From Sphingobacterium griseoflavum (GTDB lineage Bacteria; Bacteroidota; Bacteroidia; Sphingobacteriales; Sphingobacteriaceae), in contig NZ_BNAF01000012.1 of assembly GCF_014653155.1 (NCBI RefSeq), positions 105,250-169,249 of the forward strand: a stretch of 64,000 bases of DNA. Reading direction: 5' to 3'. Under the pieces are notes generated by a model, which saw nothing but the letters and a program-made list of their open reading frames with translations, was not told the origin of the DNA and did no database searches. How positions within the stretch are numbered: the first letter of the stretch is position 1; every line of letters starts with the position of its first letter. Of this stretch, positions 18,175 to 29,790 are shown one piece after another. The translations under genes were made by a program, and so were the position numbers.

Positions 18175-18774
18175 ATGGGTATCAACGATCGTAAGGCACG
18201 GCAGCAGGAAGAGATAAAACAGCAAATCATTGCCGAGTCATGGCATATCATTGCTGAAGAAGGTTGGCAAGCGCTGTCTATCCGTCGTATCGCAGATGCC
18301 ATCGAGTACAGCGTACCCGTTATTTACAAGCATTTCGAAAATAAGGAGGCTATCCAAGAGTACTTCATCAAGGATGGTTTCGCAAAATTGACTGAGGAAA
18401 TGCGCCAAATACAGACGGCTAGCGATGATGAGCGTATTCGCGAGATCGCGTATAGCTATTGGCGGTTTGCAGCCAGTCGAACAGCGCATTATCGGATTAT
18501 GTTCAGTTTGGGCATCCCTCATTGCGAAACGGTAAATAGTGTAGCAGAGATGAAACAGATGTCTGACATGATGCGAGTGGCCATCGAAAAATTGGCTCAA
18601 AGCCATCGGCAAGAGCACACTGATATCTACCTGAAGCTGAAAACCTTTTGGTCCATGTTGCACGGGTTTATTTCCATTGAATTGCTTTCGAATACGGTGA
18701 TTCCAGCGGAACCGACCCCTGTATTCAAAGATGCTATAGAAAGTTTTATGTATACCCTAATTAATAAAAAATAA
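18175..18774 (+). CDS. TetR/AcrR-family transcriptional regulator
   Basis: The 199-residue protein has an N-terminal helix-turn-helix (about 28-52: ALSIRRIADAIEYSVPVIYKHFENKEAI), typical of TetR repressors, and a helical C-terminal ligand domain containing FWSMLHGFISIELL. It lies 4 bp before a nitroreductase gene, so it most likely controls this two-gene operon in response to an electrophile or quinone-like compound. The inducer is not known. Confidence 0.9.
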   Translation: MGINDRKARQQEEIKQQIIAESWHIIAEEGWQALSIRRIADAIEYSVPVIYKHFENKEAIQEYFIKDGFAKLTEEMRQIQTASDDERIREIAYSYWRFAASRTAHYRIMFSLGIPHCETVNSVAEMKQMSDMMRVAIEKLAQSHRQEHTDIYLKLKTFWSMLHGFISIELLSNTVIPAEPTPVFKDAIESFMYTLINKK

Positions 18775-18778
18775 AAAA

Positions 18779-19417
18779 ATGAGCTTACTACAAGATTTAC
18801 AGTGGCGATATGCAACCAAAAAGATGAATGGCCAAGCGGTTGCACAAGAAAAAGTAGACTATATTGTTGAAGCTGCGCGGCTAGCACCTACTTCATCAGG
18901 CTTGCATCCTTTTAAAGTGGTTGAGATTTCCGATCCGGAATTGAAAGCCAAGATCCAGCCTATTGCTTACGGTCAAAGCCAAATTGTCGATGCTTCTCAT
19001 GTTCTGGTATTTGCTGCATACGATGAATACACCAAAGAGCGTGTTGACTCCGTGTTTGCGCAACAAGAGAAAGAACGCAATTTGCCTCAGGGATTTGCAG
19101 ACGACTATAAAAATCAATTGTTCAGCAACTTCCAACAGCAAAGTAAAGAGCAACATTTCCAACATGCCGCGCGTCAGGCTTACATCGGTTTTGGGTTGGC
19201 CATTGCCGCAGCAGCAGAACAGAAAGTCGATGCTACACCTATGGAGGGTTTTAACAATGTTGCTTTGGACGAGTTGTTAGAGCTTGATAAATGGGGATTA
19301 AAATCCGTTACGATATTAGCTTTAGGCTATCGCGATAGCGAAAACGATTGGTTGGCCAATCTAAAGAAAGTGCGTTTGGCGAAGGAAGACTTTGTCCTTG
19401 ATTTGAGCTCAAACTAA
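18779..19417 (+). CDS. NAD(P)H-dependent nitroreductase-family oxidoreductase
   Basis: The 212-residue FMN-dependent protein fits the NfsB-like nitroreductase family. The FMN-binding N-terminal segment has RYATKKMNG, followed by AARLAPTSSGLHPFKVVEI, and the C-terminal part has ALGYRDSENDWLANLKKVRL. It is translationally close to the TetR gene. Reduction of nitro-compounds, quinones or aldehydes is the usual role. Confidence 0.9.
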   Translation: MSLLQDLQWRYATKKMNGQAVAQEKVDYIVEAARLAPTSSGLHPFKVVEISDPELKAKIQPIAYGQSQIVDASHVLVFAAYDEYTKERVDSVFAQQEKERNLPQGFADDYKNQLFSNFQQQSKEQHFQHAARQAYIGFGLAIAAAAEQKVDATPMEGFNNVALDELLELDKWGLKSVTILALGYRDSENDWLANLKKVRLAKEDFVLDLSSN

Positions 19418-19439
19418 ACAGCTATATTGAAACAAAGTG

Positions 19440-19472
19440 AAAGGGGCAGTCCATTATGGGCGCCCCTTTTTT
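19440..19472 (+). terminator. Terminator after the nitroreductase gene
   Basis: AAGGGGC and GCCCCTT pair across a loop of 14 nt and are followed by a T8 run on the plus strand. It abuts the pepD stop codon. Confidence 0.75.
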
Positions 19473-20927
19473 TTACGTTGTCACTGGAATCTGCCGAAGT
19501 ATCTGCAGCAAAAATTTCCAAAATTTCTGTACTGAAGAAATCGATACCCTTTCCTGCGGCGAATGCGCTCCCAAAATGGTCGGTCCAAAGGATATCATAT
19601 CCATCCCGGGGTAATTGGTGCCTAAAATACCGCACTCTAATCCGGCATGGCATGCCACCACTTCAGGTTCATCCGCAAAAAGGGATGCGTAGGTAGATTT
19701 TAACACATCCAAAATCTTCGACTGCGGATTCGGTGTCCAGCCGGGATAATCGCCCGAGAAAGAAACCGATGCCCCCATCAACTCGAAACAGCTCTGTAAC
19801 GCGGTTGCTAAATCCCATTTCGACGATTCCACCGAAGAACGCGTCAGACATTTGACAACAATATCTCCATCCTTCACCGCTACCCGAGCCATATTATTGG
19901 AGGTTTCCACGAGACCTACAAAATCAGCGCTCATCCGAAATACACCATTTGGCGCCGCATACAAAGCCTTCAGCAGCTTTTCTTGCACAGCCAAAGGTAA
20001 CAAGGTAACAGGCGCTGCCGCCACTTTTAGTAGGCTGATCTGCAACCCGCCATCAACGGTCGCGAACTCCGCTTTCACCACTGCCACCTCCTGATCAAAA
20101 ACGGAAAACACAACTTGTTCGTCTGGATCTTCAAAAGCCAATAAGGCTGAAGCTTCCCGCGGGATAGCATTCCGTAACCCGCCACCATCGATGCTCGACA
20201 AGCGTGCGCCTGCTAAAGTCAATCTATAGAGCAAACGCGTTAAGATTTTATTAGCATTGCCCAAACCTTTATGGATTTCCATACCCGAATGTCCACCCTG
20301 CAAACCTTTCACTTCCAGCAGGTAGTAGCACATCAGGGCAGAAGGTGTGACTGGTTCATAAGCTAAGCGGGCAGTTATGTCAACCCCTCCGGCACAGCCA
20401 ATATCGATTTCCGTATCCTCTTCCGTATCCAGGTTGAGCAAGATACTACCGCTTAACAATCCGCCTTGCAACCCTTTAGCTCCGGTCATTCCGGTTTCTT
20501 CATCAATCGTAAACAGCGCTTCCAGCGGTGGATGTGCAATATCCGTTGCCGCCAGCACGCCCATGATCGCGGCAACACCGATACCATTGTCTGCGCCAAG
20601 GGTTGTTCCATCTGCACGCACCCAGTCACCATCGACGAACATTTTAATACCTTCGTTATCAAAATCAAACTCCGTATCGTTATTCTTTTGATGTACCATA
20701 TCCAAGTGGGATTGTAGCACCACAGGTTGCCGTTCTTCCATACCGGGCGTAGCTGGTTTACGGATAATCACGTTGCCCACGGCATCTTTAGCGGTAGTCA
20801 AGCCCAATCCATGGCCGAAATCCAACATAAACTGAATGACGCGCTGCTCCTTCTTTGATCCTCGGGGCACCGCATTCAACGCTTCAAAATGCGTCCATAC
20901 CGCCCTCGGATGTAGTTCCTTTAACAT
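19473..20927 (-). CDS. pepD: Aminoacyl-histidine dipeptidase (M20 family)
   Basis: I chose the ATG at 20927 (MLKELHPRAVWTHFEALNAVPRGS), giving 484 residues, the usual length of cytosol non-specific dipeptidase. Upstream in-frame residues to 20972 look untranslated. Metal-ligand segments are LQSHLDMVHQKN (His), LGADNGIGVA (Asp) and TIDEETGMTGAKG (Glu-Glu), with VACHAGLECGIL further on. The enzyme hydrolyses Xaa-His and other dipeptides using two zinc ions. Convergent with the TetR-nitroreductase operon. Confidence 0.93.
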   Translation of the reverse strand: MLKELHPRAVWTHFEALNAVPRGSKKEQRVIQFMLDFGHGLGLTTAKDAVGNVIIRKPATPGMEERQPVVLQSHLDMVHQKNNDTEFDFDNEGIKMFVDGDWVRADGTTLGADNGIGVAAIMGVLAATDIAHPPLEALFTIDEETGMTGAKGLQGGLLSGSILLNLDTEEDTEIDIGCAGGVDITARLAYEPVTPSALMCYYLLEVKGLQGGHSGMEIHKGLGNANKILTRLLYRLTLAGARLSSIDGGGLRNAIPREASALLAFEDPDEQVVFSVFDQEVAVVKAEFATVDGGLQISLLKVAAAPVTLLPLAVQEKLLKALYAAPNGVFRMSADFVGLVETSNNMARVAVKDGDIVVKCLTRSSVESSKWDLATALQSCFELMGASVSFSGDYPGWTPNPQSKILDVLKSTYASLFADEPEVVACHAGLECGILGTNYPGMDMISFGPTILGAHSPQERVSISSVQKFWKFLLQILRQIPVTT

Positions 20928-21090
20928 AGTCGTTCTCTGTTTTTCCCGGTAAAAATACACATTATTGTACATAAAGCTAGAAAAGCTATTTTCCAGATGA
21001 CAATTTGAAGCCCCCCCTCCTTTTGTCGATTCCTAGATACTTTCATCAACATTTTTAGTATCTTAATCCTAGAATCGCAAAAACCATCAG

Positions 21091-21702
21091 ATGAAATCAT
21101 CGAAAGAGAAAATGATTGCCGGAGAAATATATCGCGCTATGGGCAGAGAATTGTTTGACGAAAGACAGTACGCCAAAGAGCAACTCCATATTTTTAACAA
21201 CTTAGCGCCCTCTAAAATAAAAGCAAGAAACCAGCTCCTAAAAAAGCTCTTCGGCAGAACAACCAATTTGTTTTTTATAGAACCTCCGTTTCGTTGTGAT
21301 TACGGTTATAATATCTTTTTGGGAGACAACTTCTACGCAAACTTTAATCTCACCATCTTGGACTGTGCACCGGTTACGATTGGAGCCAATGTATTGATCG
21401 GACCAAATGTATCCCTTTTCACCGCAGGGCATCCCGTACATCCAGAGACGCGAGCGGCGGGCTGGGAGTTTGCGAAGCCAATAAACATAGCCGATAACGT
21501 TTGGATTGGGGGCCACACAGTTGTGAATCCCGGTGTCAGCATTGGTAAAAATGCGGTGATCGGCTCCGGATCTGTCGTGACGAAAGATATACCGGCCAAT
21601 GTTGTGGCCGCTGGCAACCCTTGCCGTGTCATTCGGCCTATCGACGAGCGCGACAAACAGTATTATTATAAAGGAGAGCGAATGCCAAATCTTGAGGAAT
21701 AA
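21091..21702 (+). CDS. Sugar O-acetyltransferase (maltose/galactoside acetyltransferase family)
   Basis: The 203-residue protein has the Maa/LacA layout. An N-terminal helical part (KEKMIAGEIYRAMGRELFDER) precedes a left-handed beta-helix of hexapeptide repeats (ITIGANVLIGPNVSL; NVWIGGHTVVNPGVSIGKNAVIGSGSVV). The catalytic His is in FTAGHPVHPETRA. It transfers acetyl from acetyl-CoA to a sugar hydroxyl. It is a single gene; acceptor unknown. Confidence 0.92.
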   Translation: MKSSKEKMIAGEIYRAMGRELFDERQYAKEQLHIFNNLAPSKIKARNQLLKKLFGRTTNLFFIEPPFRCDYGYNIFLGDNFYANFNLTILDCAPVTIGANVLIGPNVSLFTAGHPVHPETRAAGWEFAKPINIADNVWIGGHTVVNPGVSIGKNAVIGSGSVVTKDIPANVVAAGNPCRVIRPIDERDKQYYYKGERMPNLEE

Positions 21703-21714
21703 GCCGTCCATTAA

Positions 21715-21737
21715 GGATCAGCATAGTTCGCTGATCC
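21715..21737. terminator. Hairpin between convergent genes, possible weak terminator
   Basis: GGATCAGC and GCTGATCC pair across a 7-nt loop after the acetyltransferase gene. No clear T-run follows on either strand. Confidence 0.35.
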
Positions 21738-21779
21738 CTTGGTGGCCTGAAGGTCGAAAAAGTCTATTATCGGAAATTA

Positions 21780-22601
21780 CTAATTTGTATCTTTTTGTTT
21801 CAGGATACGGCTTACTTCATCCAGCAATACGGGCAAACCAGGGTAAACCATATCATGCCCATAACCATCAAATTCCAACAGTCTTGTATCCCGATGGCCT
21901 ACGACATTCAGCATTCGTTTGAGGTAGGCATTTTCTTCATACCTGCCAAGCATTTCCTTTTCCCGATCACCGGTCAGCAGAACGATCGGGGCAGCGTCCT
22001 TACGTACCCAAAACAATGGGGAATAGGCGTCGATAGTGGGCTGTTTCTCATCCACCCCCTGCTCCTTGCGCGCCGTAAAATGGGTGATTGCCTGTCCGCT
22101 GAAGGGAATGATGCCTGCCAGTTGGTTGGCATCCAAGCCTTCTTCCTTCAAATAGCGTTTGTTAAGTCCCAGCATGAGTGCAAGATAACCACCTGCGGAA
22201 TGACCCGACAGGAACATCTTACCCGCATCACCGTTATATTTTTCTGCATGCTTCAAGACAAATGAAACCGACTTCGCAGCATCCTGTATAATATCTTCTA
22301 CTTTCACGAGCGGTGAAAAACGATAGCCCACCCCGACAATGACATAACCCTTCTCCTTTAAAAAACTGGGGATTTCCTTCCGCCCGCCTGTCAGCCCGCC
22401 GCCGTGATACCATATAATGATCGGCCTTTTTTCGCCCTCCGTTGGATAGTGTATATCCAATTGGCATTGGGCGCGTTGGTAATCGGAGACCGGCTTTTCC
22501 ACATAATCTATATTTTCCACTGTGGTATAAGCTTGAACCGCTTGGCTATGCGCGTTAAAAAATGTACTGAGCGAAATAAAAAATAATAATACTGTTCTCA
22601 T
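21780..22601 (-). CDS. Secreted alpha/beta-hydrolase (esterase/lipase, BD-FAE-like)
   Basis: The 273-residue protein has a signal peptide (LLFFISLSTFFNAHSQA). The oxyanion motif is WYHGGGLTGG, the nucleophile elbow is LSGHSAGGYLALM with catalytic Ser, and the C-terminal His is in FDGYGHDMVYPGL. These are features of the hormone-sensitive-lipase/ferulic-acid-esterase-like group. It likely removes acyl groups in the periplasm. Substrate unknown. Confidence 0.88.
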   Translation of the reverse strand: MRTVLLFFISLSTFFNAHSQAVQAYTTVENIDYVEKPVSDYQRAQCQLDIHYPTEGEKRPIIIWYHGGGLTGGRKEIPSFLKEKGYVIVGVGYRFSPLVKVEDIIQDAAKSVSFVLKHAEKYNGDAGKMFLSGHSAGGYLALMLGLNKRYLKEEGLDANQLAGIIPFSGQAITHFTARKEQGVDEKQPTIDAYSPLFWVRKDAAPIVLLTGDREKEMLGRYEENAYLKRMLNVVGHRDTRLLEFDGYGHDMVYPGLPVLLDEVSRILKQKDTN

Positions 22602-22658
22602 AATACGATGTTTGGCCTCAAAGTACCAAAAAAAGATACAGCATGCAAACGGTCGCTA

Positions 22659-24314
22659 TTATTTGCTTCGGATAAGATAGACCAACAGGATGCCGGAGAG
22701 GATAAAACTCACCGTAAAGCCTAGCCAAGAAAGAATAGGCATTCCCCAAATCAAGTAACCTACACGGCCATGTGCCAAAATGCTTGCGCCTACCCCGAAA
22801 GTCATGGCCAAAATCGAGAGCAAAAACTTATTTCCGATACGATGAAAGACCAGCTGCATACGGTCGAAATCCTGGATCTTGTGGTTCAACGTCAGCTTGT
22901 CCGCTTTTGCTTTCTCCAAAAGCGTGATCAAATCTTCTGGTACCTCGGATAGTACATCTTTCATAAATTTGGCCTTATCGAGCAGTTGCTTTTTAATATA
23001 TTCGGCCGACATTTTTTGTTGCGCAATTTTCTTGGCAAAAGGCTTGATACTTTCAGGGACATTCAGTTCGGCATGCAACTGCCGGCCTGTGCCTTCTAAA
23101 ATGGAAACCCCGCGCAGCAGCAAATACACGAAATCTGGCAGCAATATGCTGTTATATTGCAAAATTTTGTTGAGTTTAAAGAGCATAACGGAAATATCGA
23201 TATCATCCAGCGCATTCTCTTCAATCATCTGGAAGATCTCATACGCATCACGCTCCAGTTGCCTTTCGTCATCAATATGATGCACCACGGCTAATTTTTT
23301 GACATTGCGGATAAGATCCTTGGCATCGTTCATCAAAAAATTGATGACCATGGCCTCGATCATATCGCGATCTCTTGGAATCATAAAGCCCATCGATCCA
23401 AAATCGATAAACACAATCTGCCCTGTTTGGTTGATCAATACATTCCCCGGGTGTGGGTCTGCATGAAAAAAGCCATGTTGCAGCACCTGCTCCAAATAAA
23501 GATCTAAACAATGCTGCAGTACCGTTTGAGGCTGCAAACCTTGATCCAGCAACCGTTCCACATCGTTAATTTTGAAACCTGCTATAAATTCCATACACAA
23601 GATCTCGTCATTGGAGTAGGCGCGGTAGATTTTCGGCACGTAGACCAAGCTGTTCCCCTTAAAATTTCGGCGAAAGCGTTCAATATTATTCAGCTCATTG
23701 GTGAAAGAAAGCTCTCCGATCAAGGAATTGGCAAAGGACTGTACAATTTCATATAAATTGATCTTCTGAATAATTTCATATTTGCTACGCAACAACTTCA
23801 CCAAGTCCAAGATAAAGTCGAGGTCGGCATGCACAATTTGGTTAATTTGGCCACGCTTCACCTTAAAGATAACCGCCGTTCCGTCTCTTAGTGTGCCGCG
23901 ATAAACTTGCGCGATAGATGCCGCCGCTATCGGTTCCTCCGTTATCGATTCGAAGTGTTCGTCCAGATCGATACCCAGTGATTTAGCCAGCTTTTCTTGC
24001 AGCTTCATCGGTTCGGGAGGCACTTCATCCTGCAATTTGATCAGCTCTTGACGTAGATCATCTGGGATGATGTCGGCACGGTTGCTCAACAGCTGCCCCA
24101 ATTTGATGAACGTTGGCCCAAGCTCCTCGATCGCGAGGCGTACGCGGACATTAAAATCTTCTTCAAAGATACGTTTGGTGTGCGCATTCCAAAGCAATAT
24201 ACTATCTGGGATCAGGCGATCGATATTCGAACGGGAAATGACTTCGTCAAAACCGTGCTTAGACAAAATGCGTAGAATCTGCGCCACCCGCCTGATTTTA
24301 TGCATGCCGTACAT
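22659..24314 (-). CDS. UbiB/ABC1-family atypical kinase (AarF-like)
   Basis: The 551-residue protein has the ABC1 layout: the N-terminal KxGQ motif (FIKLGQLLSNRADIIPDDLRQEL), an alanine-rich ATP loop (AAASIAQVYRGTL), the catalytic region GFFHADPHPGNVLI and FIDFGSMG, and two C-terminal transmembrane segments (LSILAMTFGVGAS..., MPILSWLGFTVSFILSG). Such proteins support ubiquinone or menaquinone synthesis or lipid homeostasis. It runs straight into a small outer-membrane protein gene (3 bp). Confidence 0.93.
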   Translation of the reverse strand: MYGMHKIRRVAQILRILSKHGFDEVISRSNIDRLIPDSILLWNAHTKRIFEEDFNVRVRLAIEELGPTFIKLGQLLSNRADIIPDDLRQELIKLQDEVPPEPMKLQEKLAKSLGIDLDEHFESITEEPIAAASIAQVYRGTLRDGTAVIFKVKRGQINQIVHADLDFILDLVKLLRSKYEIIQKINLYEIVQSFANSLIGELSFTNELNNIERFRRNFKGNSLVYVPKIYRAYSNDEILCMEFIAGFKINDVERLLDQGLQPQTVLQHCLDLYLEQVLQHGFFHADPHPGNVLINQTGQIVFIDFGSMGFMIPRDRDMIEAMVINFLMNDAKDLIRNVKKLAVVHHIDDERQLERDAYEIFQMIEENALDDIDISVMLFKLNKILQYNSILLPDFVYLLLRGVSILEGTGRQLHAELNVPESIKPFAKKIAQQKMSAEYIKKQLLDKAKFMKDVLSEVPEDLITLLEKAKADKLTLNHKIQDFDRMQLVFHRIGNKFLLSILAMTFGVGASILAHGRVGYLIWGMPILSWLGFTVSFILSGILLVYLIRSK

Positions 24315-24317
24315 AGG

Positions 24318-24980
24318 CTAATCGATATAGTTATCCAGACCGATGGCATGACTCACCTTCTCACTTAAGCTGGTAATATCGGATTTCAACCCAACCATAA
24401 GCGTCAGGAATTGAACGGGGTTTCCTTCAATTTGCCTGAAGTGCTGCAGATAACCTAATTCGGCGCCAATAAAGAAGCCCGGGAATTTGTAGTCAGCACC
24501 GACGCCCATCTTTCCCGCAACAGATACAGAATACTTATTGTCCATTTTCAGTACCTGCCCAACAAGCTCGCCACGAGGCTCGCTCACCAACCCTATTGCC
24601 GGACCTAAATAAACGAAGGTATTCAGACGCTTAAATTGCCTACGACGGCCAGCAGCGAGACTCAGCATATAAAAATTTGCACGCCCGTTTTGAACCATAT
24701 AATTATAATCCGGATCTGGACGTTGCTGATTGTAACCATATGTTAGCAGGTATAGGGTCGGAGTCAGAAAGTAGCGCGAATCTTTCAACGAAATATCCAG
24801 CCCCATACTTCCTGAAAACAATTTGGTGGTGAATACGTTGTTTGTTTTTCCCATAGGGAAAGACAGCCCTGTACCGCCCAAATAATAAATTTTATGGTAA
24901 TGAATTGTATCCTGCTCTTCTTGCGCAAACCCAGTTGTAAAACATAAGGTTAGCAGCACCATTGTAATCAGCTTTCTCAT
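24318..24980 (-). CDS. Predicted outer-membrane beta-barrel protein
   Basis: I chose the ATG at 24980 (MRKLITMVLLTLCFTTGFAQ, a clear signal peptide), giving 220 residues. Strand-rich sequence with GLSFPMG, FLTPTLYLLTYGY, FVYLGPAIGLV and GFFIGAELGYLQHF fits an eight- to ten-strand porin-like barrel of the kind abundant in Bacteroidota. No function can be assigned. It lies 3 bp before the ABC1 kinase-like gene and is probably co-transcribed. Confidence 0.65.
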   Translation of the reverse strand: MRKLITMVLLTLCFTTGFAQEEQDTIHYHKIYYLGGTGLSFPMGKTNNVFTTKLFSGSMGLDISLKDSRYFLTPTLYLLTYGYNQQRPDPDYNYMVQNGRANFYMLSLAAGRRRQFKRLNTFVYLGPAIGLVSEPRGELVGQVLKMDNKYSVSVAGKMGVGADYKFPGFFIGAELGYLQHFRQIEGNPVQFLTLMVGLKSDITSLSEKVSHAIGLDNYID

Positions 24981-25046
24981 GAAACCATCTTTATTGTTAT
25001 CTTTAAACAATAAATTGATTCAAAAGTTTTTCAGAAGAAAGCAGTG

Positions 25047-25658
25047 CTATAAGAAATTTTTGCTTTGCGGACCTTGGTTGAATAAAAGATCGATAACACT
25101 CAGCTCTGGCAGAAAGCCATGCCGTTCTTCAAACACCTGGTAATAGGCAGGCTGGGTTGGCCAAAAATGATCTCTTTTCGGATGGATGAGCGTTCGTAAA
25201 TCTGCGGCCGATTCAGGCGATACATACGCTTCGCTGAAGTGTACACTGCGATTTAATTTCAAACATGTCAACAACAACTCAAGTTGTGCAAAATTAAAAT
25301 CGAAAAGGAAAGCATGTTGCCGATCATAAAATTTACGAAAATCGTCTTCATAGTATTCAAAATAGGCTGAGCTCCGGTAAGCCGTTTGCAAGCTTAGCCA
25401 GTGGAGGCGTTGCCAATCGTGCTCGTAATTGATTCGGATATCTTTCATCGCTACCCTCTCTTTCCTTCCGTGTACAATCGGGACGATAAGATCCAATACG
25501 CCGTTGGCCGAAGCAATCCTAGCTCTCGTACGATAGCTCTGCTTCGCATAGTGCTCATGCTTTTCCAACAGCAATGCCTCGCTTCCAGCCTGTTTGATGG
25601 CGTGGAAATAGGATACTGGCGGCAAGTAAAAAGCAGGTAAGAGCAGAGAAGAATTCAT
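25047..25658 (-). CDS. WbqC-family protein
   Basis: The 203-residue protein fits the WbqC-like family (LLPAFYLPPVSYFHAI at the N-terminus; KDIRINYEHDWQRLHWLSLQTAYRSSAYFEYYED in the middle). Members occur in O-antigen and glycolipid clusters and are thought to take part in amino-sugar modification; the activity is not well established. It is divergent from the acyltransferase-glycosyltransferase pair, which supports an envelope role. Confidence 0.85.
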   Translation of the reverse strand: MNSSLLLPAFYLPPVSYFHAIKQAGSEALLLEKHEHYAKQSYRTRARIASANGVLDLIVPIVHGRKERVAMKDIRINYEHDWQRLHWLSLQTAYRSSAYFEYYEDDFRKFYDRQHAFLFDFNFAQLELLLTCLKLNRSVHFSEAYVSPESAADLRTLIHPKRDHFWPTQPAYYQVFEERHGFLPELSVIDLLFNQGPQSKNFL

Positions 25659-25734
25659 CGATTTTAACTATTTTAGGCAAAAGTAAACTTATTTAGGGAT
25701 ATTTGCAGAAATTTCAAGCGATTTGACCGTCTTC

Positions 25735-26601
25735 ATGGGAAAAAAAAGTATAGCAGCATTACTCTATCTTACATCTTTGCTACCATTTTGGTTACTGTAC
25801 AGCGTTTCTGACTTGTTGTATTACATCCTTTTTTATGTGGTTCGGTACCGTAGACAGGTCGTATCCGACAATCTCGAAAATGCTTTCCCCGATAAATCCG
25901 CCGAAGAGCGAGATGTTATAGCAAAAAAGTTTTATAGATTTCTACCCGACCTCGTGGTGGAGGCCGTCAAAATGCGCACAATGAGGGCAACCACCGTCAG
26001 CAAGCGTATCGAGTTACTTAATGCGGAAGAGGTTTATCAACACCTTGATCAAGGAAAAGGGGTTATTGGCGTTACCGCACATTACGGAAATTGGGAATTG
26101 GGTATCTACAGGCTTTCGCTAATGACTTCTTTACCGAAACTGATCATATATAAACCGTTGAGCAATAGCGATTTTAACAGCGTGTACAATGATCTCCGGT
26201 GTCGCTTCGGAGCCACCATGGTTCCCATGAAACAGATCCTAAGGCATATCGTGAAACTTCGTAATAAACCGCATATCAGCATGTTCGTTGCTGATCAAAC
26301 GCCCACTTACCAAGATTCTGACTATTACATGGACTTTCTCCAGCAGGAAACCTTGGTGTACACCGGCACGGAACGAATCGCCAAACTGACAAAAAATCCG
26401 GTAGTTTACTGCCATATTGGTCGAAAGAAAAAGCGAGGATATTACTATTGTAAATTCACGACCCTAGTAAGCGATCCGGACTGTTACGAAGCAAACGAAA
26501 TCACACAGATCCACAATCGATTTACCGAAAAGATGATCAAAAGCCAACCCGAATATTGGCTTTGGTCGCACAGACGTTGGAAAAGAAAACGCAGATCATG
26601 A
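25735..26601 (+). CDS. LpxL/HtrB-like lysophospholipid acyltransferase
   Basis: I chose the ATG at 25735; an upstream TTG (25723) is also in frame. The 288-residue protein has an N-terminal membrane segment (AALLYLTSLLPFWLLYSVSDLLYYILF) and the H-x4-E motif in AHYGNWELG that defines late lipid A acyltransferases, followed by VADQTPT. It adds an acyl chain to a lipid A precursor or an aminolipid. Its stop overlaps the next gene's start in an ATGA, so the glycosyltransferase is translationally coupled. Confidence 0.88.
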   Translation: MGKKSIAALLYLTSLLPFWLLYSVSDLLYYILFYVVRYRRQVVSDNLENAFPDKSAEERDVIAKKFYRFLPDLVVEAVKMRTMRATTVSKRIELLNAEEVYQHLDQGKGVIGVTAHYGNWELGIYRLSLMTSLPKLIIYKPLSNSDFNSVYNDLRCRFGATMVPMKQILRHIVKLRNKPHISMFVADQTPTYQDSDYYMDFLQQETLVYTGTERIAKLTKNPVVYCHIGRKKKRGYYYCKFTTLVSDPDCYEANEITQIHNRFTEKMIKSQPEYWLWSHRRWKRKRRS

Positions 26602-27629
26602 AACATTACCCACGCGTGGCCGTCGTGATCCTTAATTGGAACGGACGATTTTTTTTAGAGAAATTTTTACCTTCTGTATATAACAGTCGCTACCCTAACG
26701 TCGAATTTGTGATAGGTGACAACAGCTCGACGGATGATTCACTCTTATTTGTCGAGGAAAATTACCCGACGATACGGGTGATCAGAAATCCCAGCAACTT
26801 AGGTTTCGCCGGTGGATACAATGCCATCTTGGAACAGGTGGAGGCGGACTATTTTGTATTGCTAAATTCAGATGTGGAAGTTACGGAATCGTGGATCGAA
26901 CCCATCATCGATTATCTAGAGCAGCATCCAAACATCGCGGCGGCACAGCCCAAAATAAAGGCCTACCACGATAAAGACATGTTTGAACATGCCGGAGCCG
27001 CCGGCGGTTTTTTGGACACTTACGGCTACCCGTTCTGTCGAGGACGACTGTTCGATTCGGTCGAACGCGATATGGGTCAATATGATGACAATTACGAAGT
27101 ATTCTGGGCATCTGGCGCAGCACTTTTTATACGATCTTCACGTTGGAAGGAAGCCGGAGGATTCGATGCCGATTTCTTTGCGCACATGGAAGAAATTGAC
27201 CTTTGCTGGCGGTTAAAACGGATGGGTTACGGCATTGCAGTCGTAAGCGATGCAACCGTCTACCATGTAGGAGGCGGCACGTTGAGTGCAAGTAATCCAA
27301 AGAAAACGTATCTAAACTTCAGAAATAATTTGGTCATGTTGCAAAAAAACCTACCATTTTTACCGGCATGCTGGATCATTTTCGTACGCATGTGGATGGA
27401 TCTATTGGCTTTGTTGAAATTTTTGGCTGACGGAAAATTCCGCGATGCATGGGCTGTCAGCCGGTCGCACCAACATTTCTTTGTTTATTTCTTTCGCAAT
27501 GCTAAGAAGCGTCGCAGTTACAAGCAAACGATGAGTACAGCAGGCATGTACACTAAAAGCATTATTTGGTCATATTACGTGAATAAAATACGCAAATTCT
27601 CCAGCTTGAAAGGTGATAATTTCAAATAA
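26598..27629 (+). CDS. Family 2 glycosyltransferase
   Basis: The ATG at 26598 overlaps the acyltransferase stop by 4 bp. The 343-residue GT-A protein begins VAVVILNWNG and shows NSSTDDS, a metal-binding LLNSDVEV, and EEIDLCWRLKRMGY, near the catalytic base, as in rhamnosyltransferase-like GT2 enzymes. Two hydrophobic segments near the C-terminus (about 268-290) suggest membrane association. Together with the acyltransferase it may build a glycolipid. Donor and acceptor are unknown. Confidence 0.9.
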   Translation: MKHYPRVAVVILNWNGRFFLEKFLPSVYNSRYPNVEFVIGDNSSTDDSLLFVEENYPTIRVIRNPSNLGFAGGYNAILEQVEADYFVLLNSDVEVTESWIEPIIDYLEQHPNIAAAQPKIKAYHDKDMFEHAGAAGGFLDTYGYPFCRGRLFDSVERDMGQYDDNYEVFWASGAALFIRSSRWKEAGGFDADFFAHMEEIDLCWRLKRMGYGIAVVSDATVYHVGGGTLSASNPKKTYLNFRNNLVMLQKNLPFLPACWIIFVRMWMDLLALLKFLADGKFRDAWAVSRSHQHFFVYFFRNAKKRRSYKQTMSTAGMYTKSIIWSYYVNKIRKFSSLKGDNFK

Positions 27630-27715
27630 TGCATGGACCGTCGAATAACAGCGTTTCCTGCTGTAGGCGGACCGATCTCTAGTCAGGTACAATGGTATAA
27701 AAAGCGTGGTGATAG

Positions 27716-29770
<2,055 letters not shown>

Positions 29771-29790
29771 TAAAAACTATATCACACACA

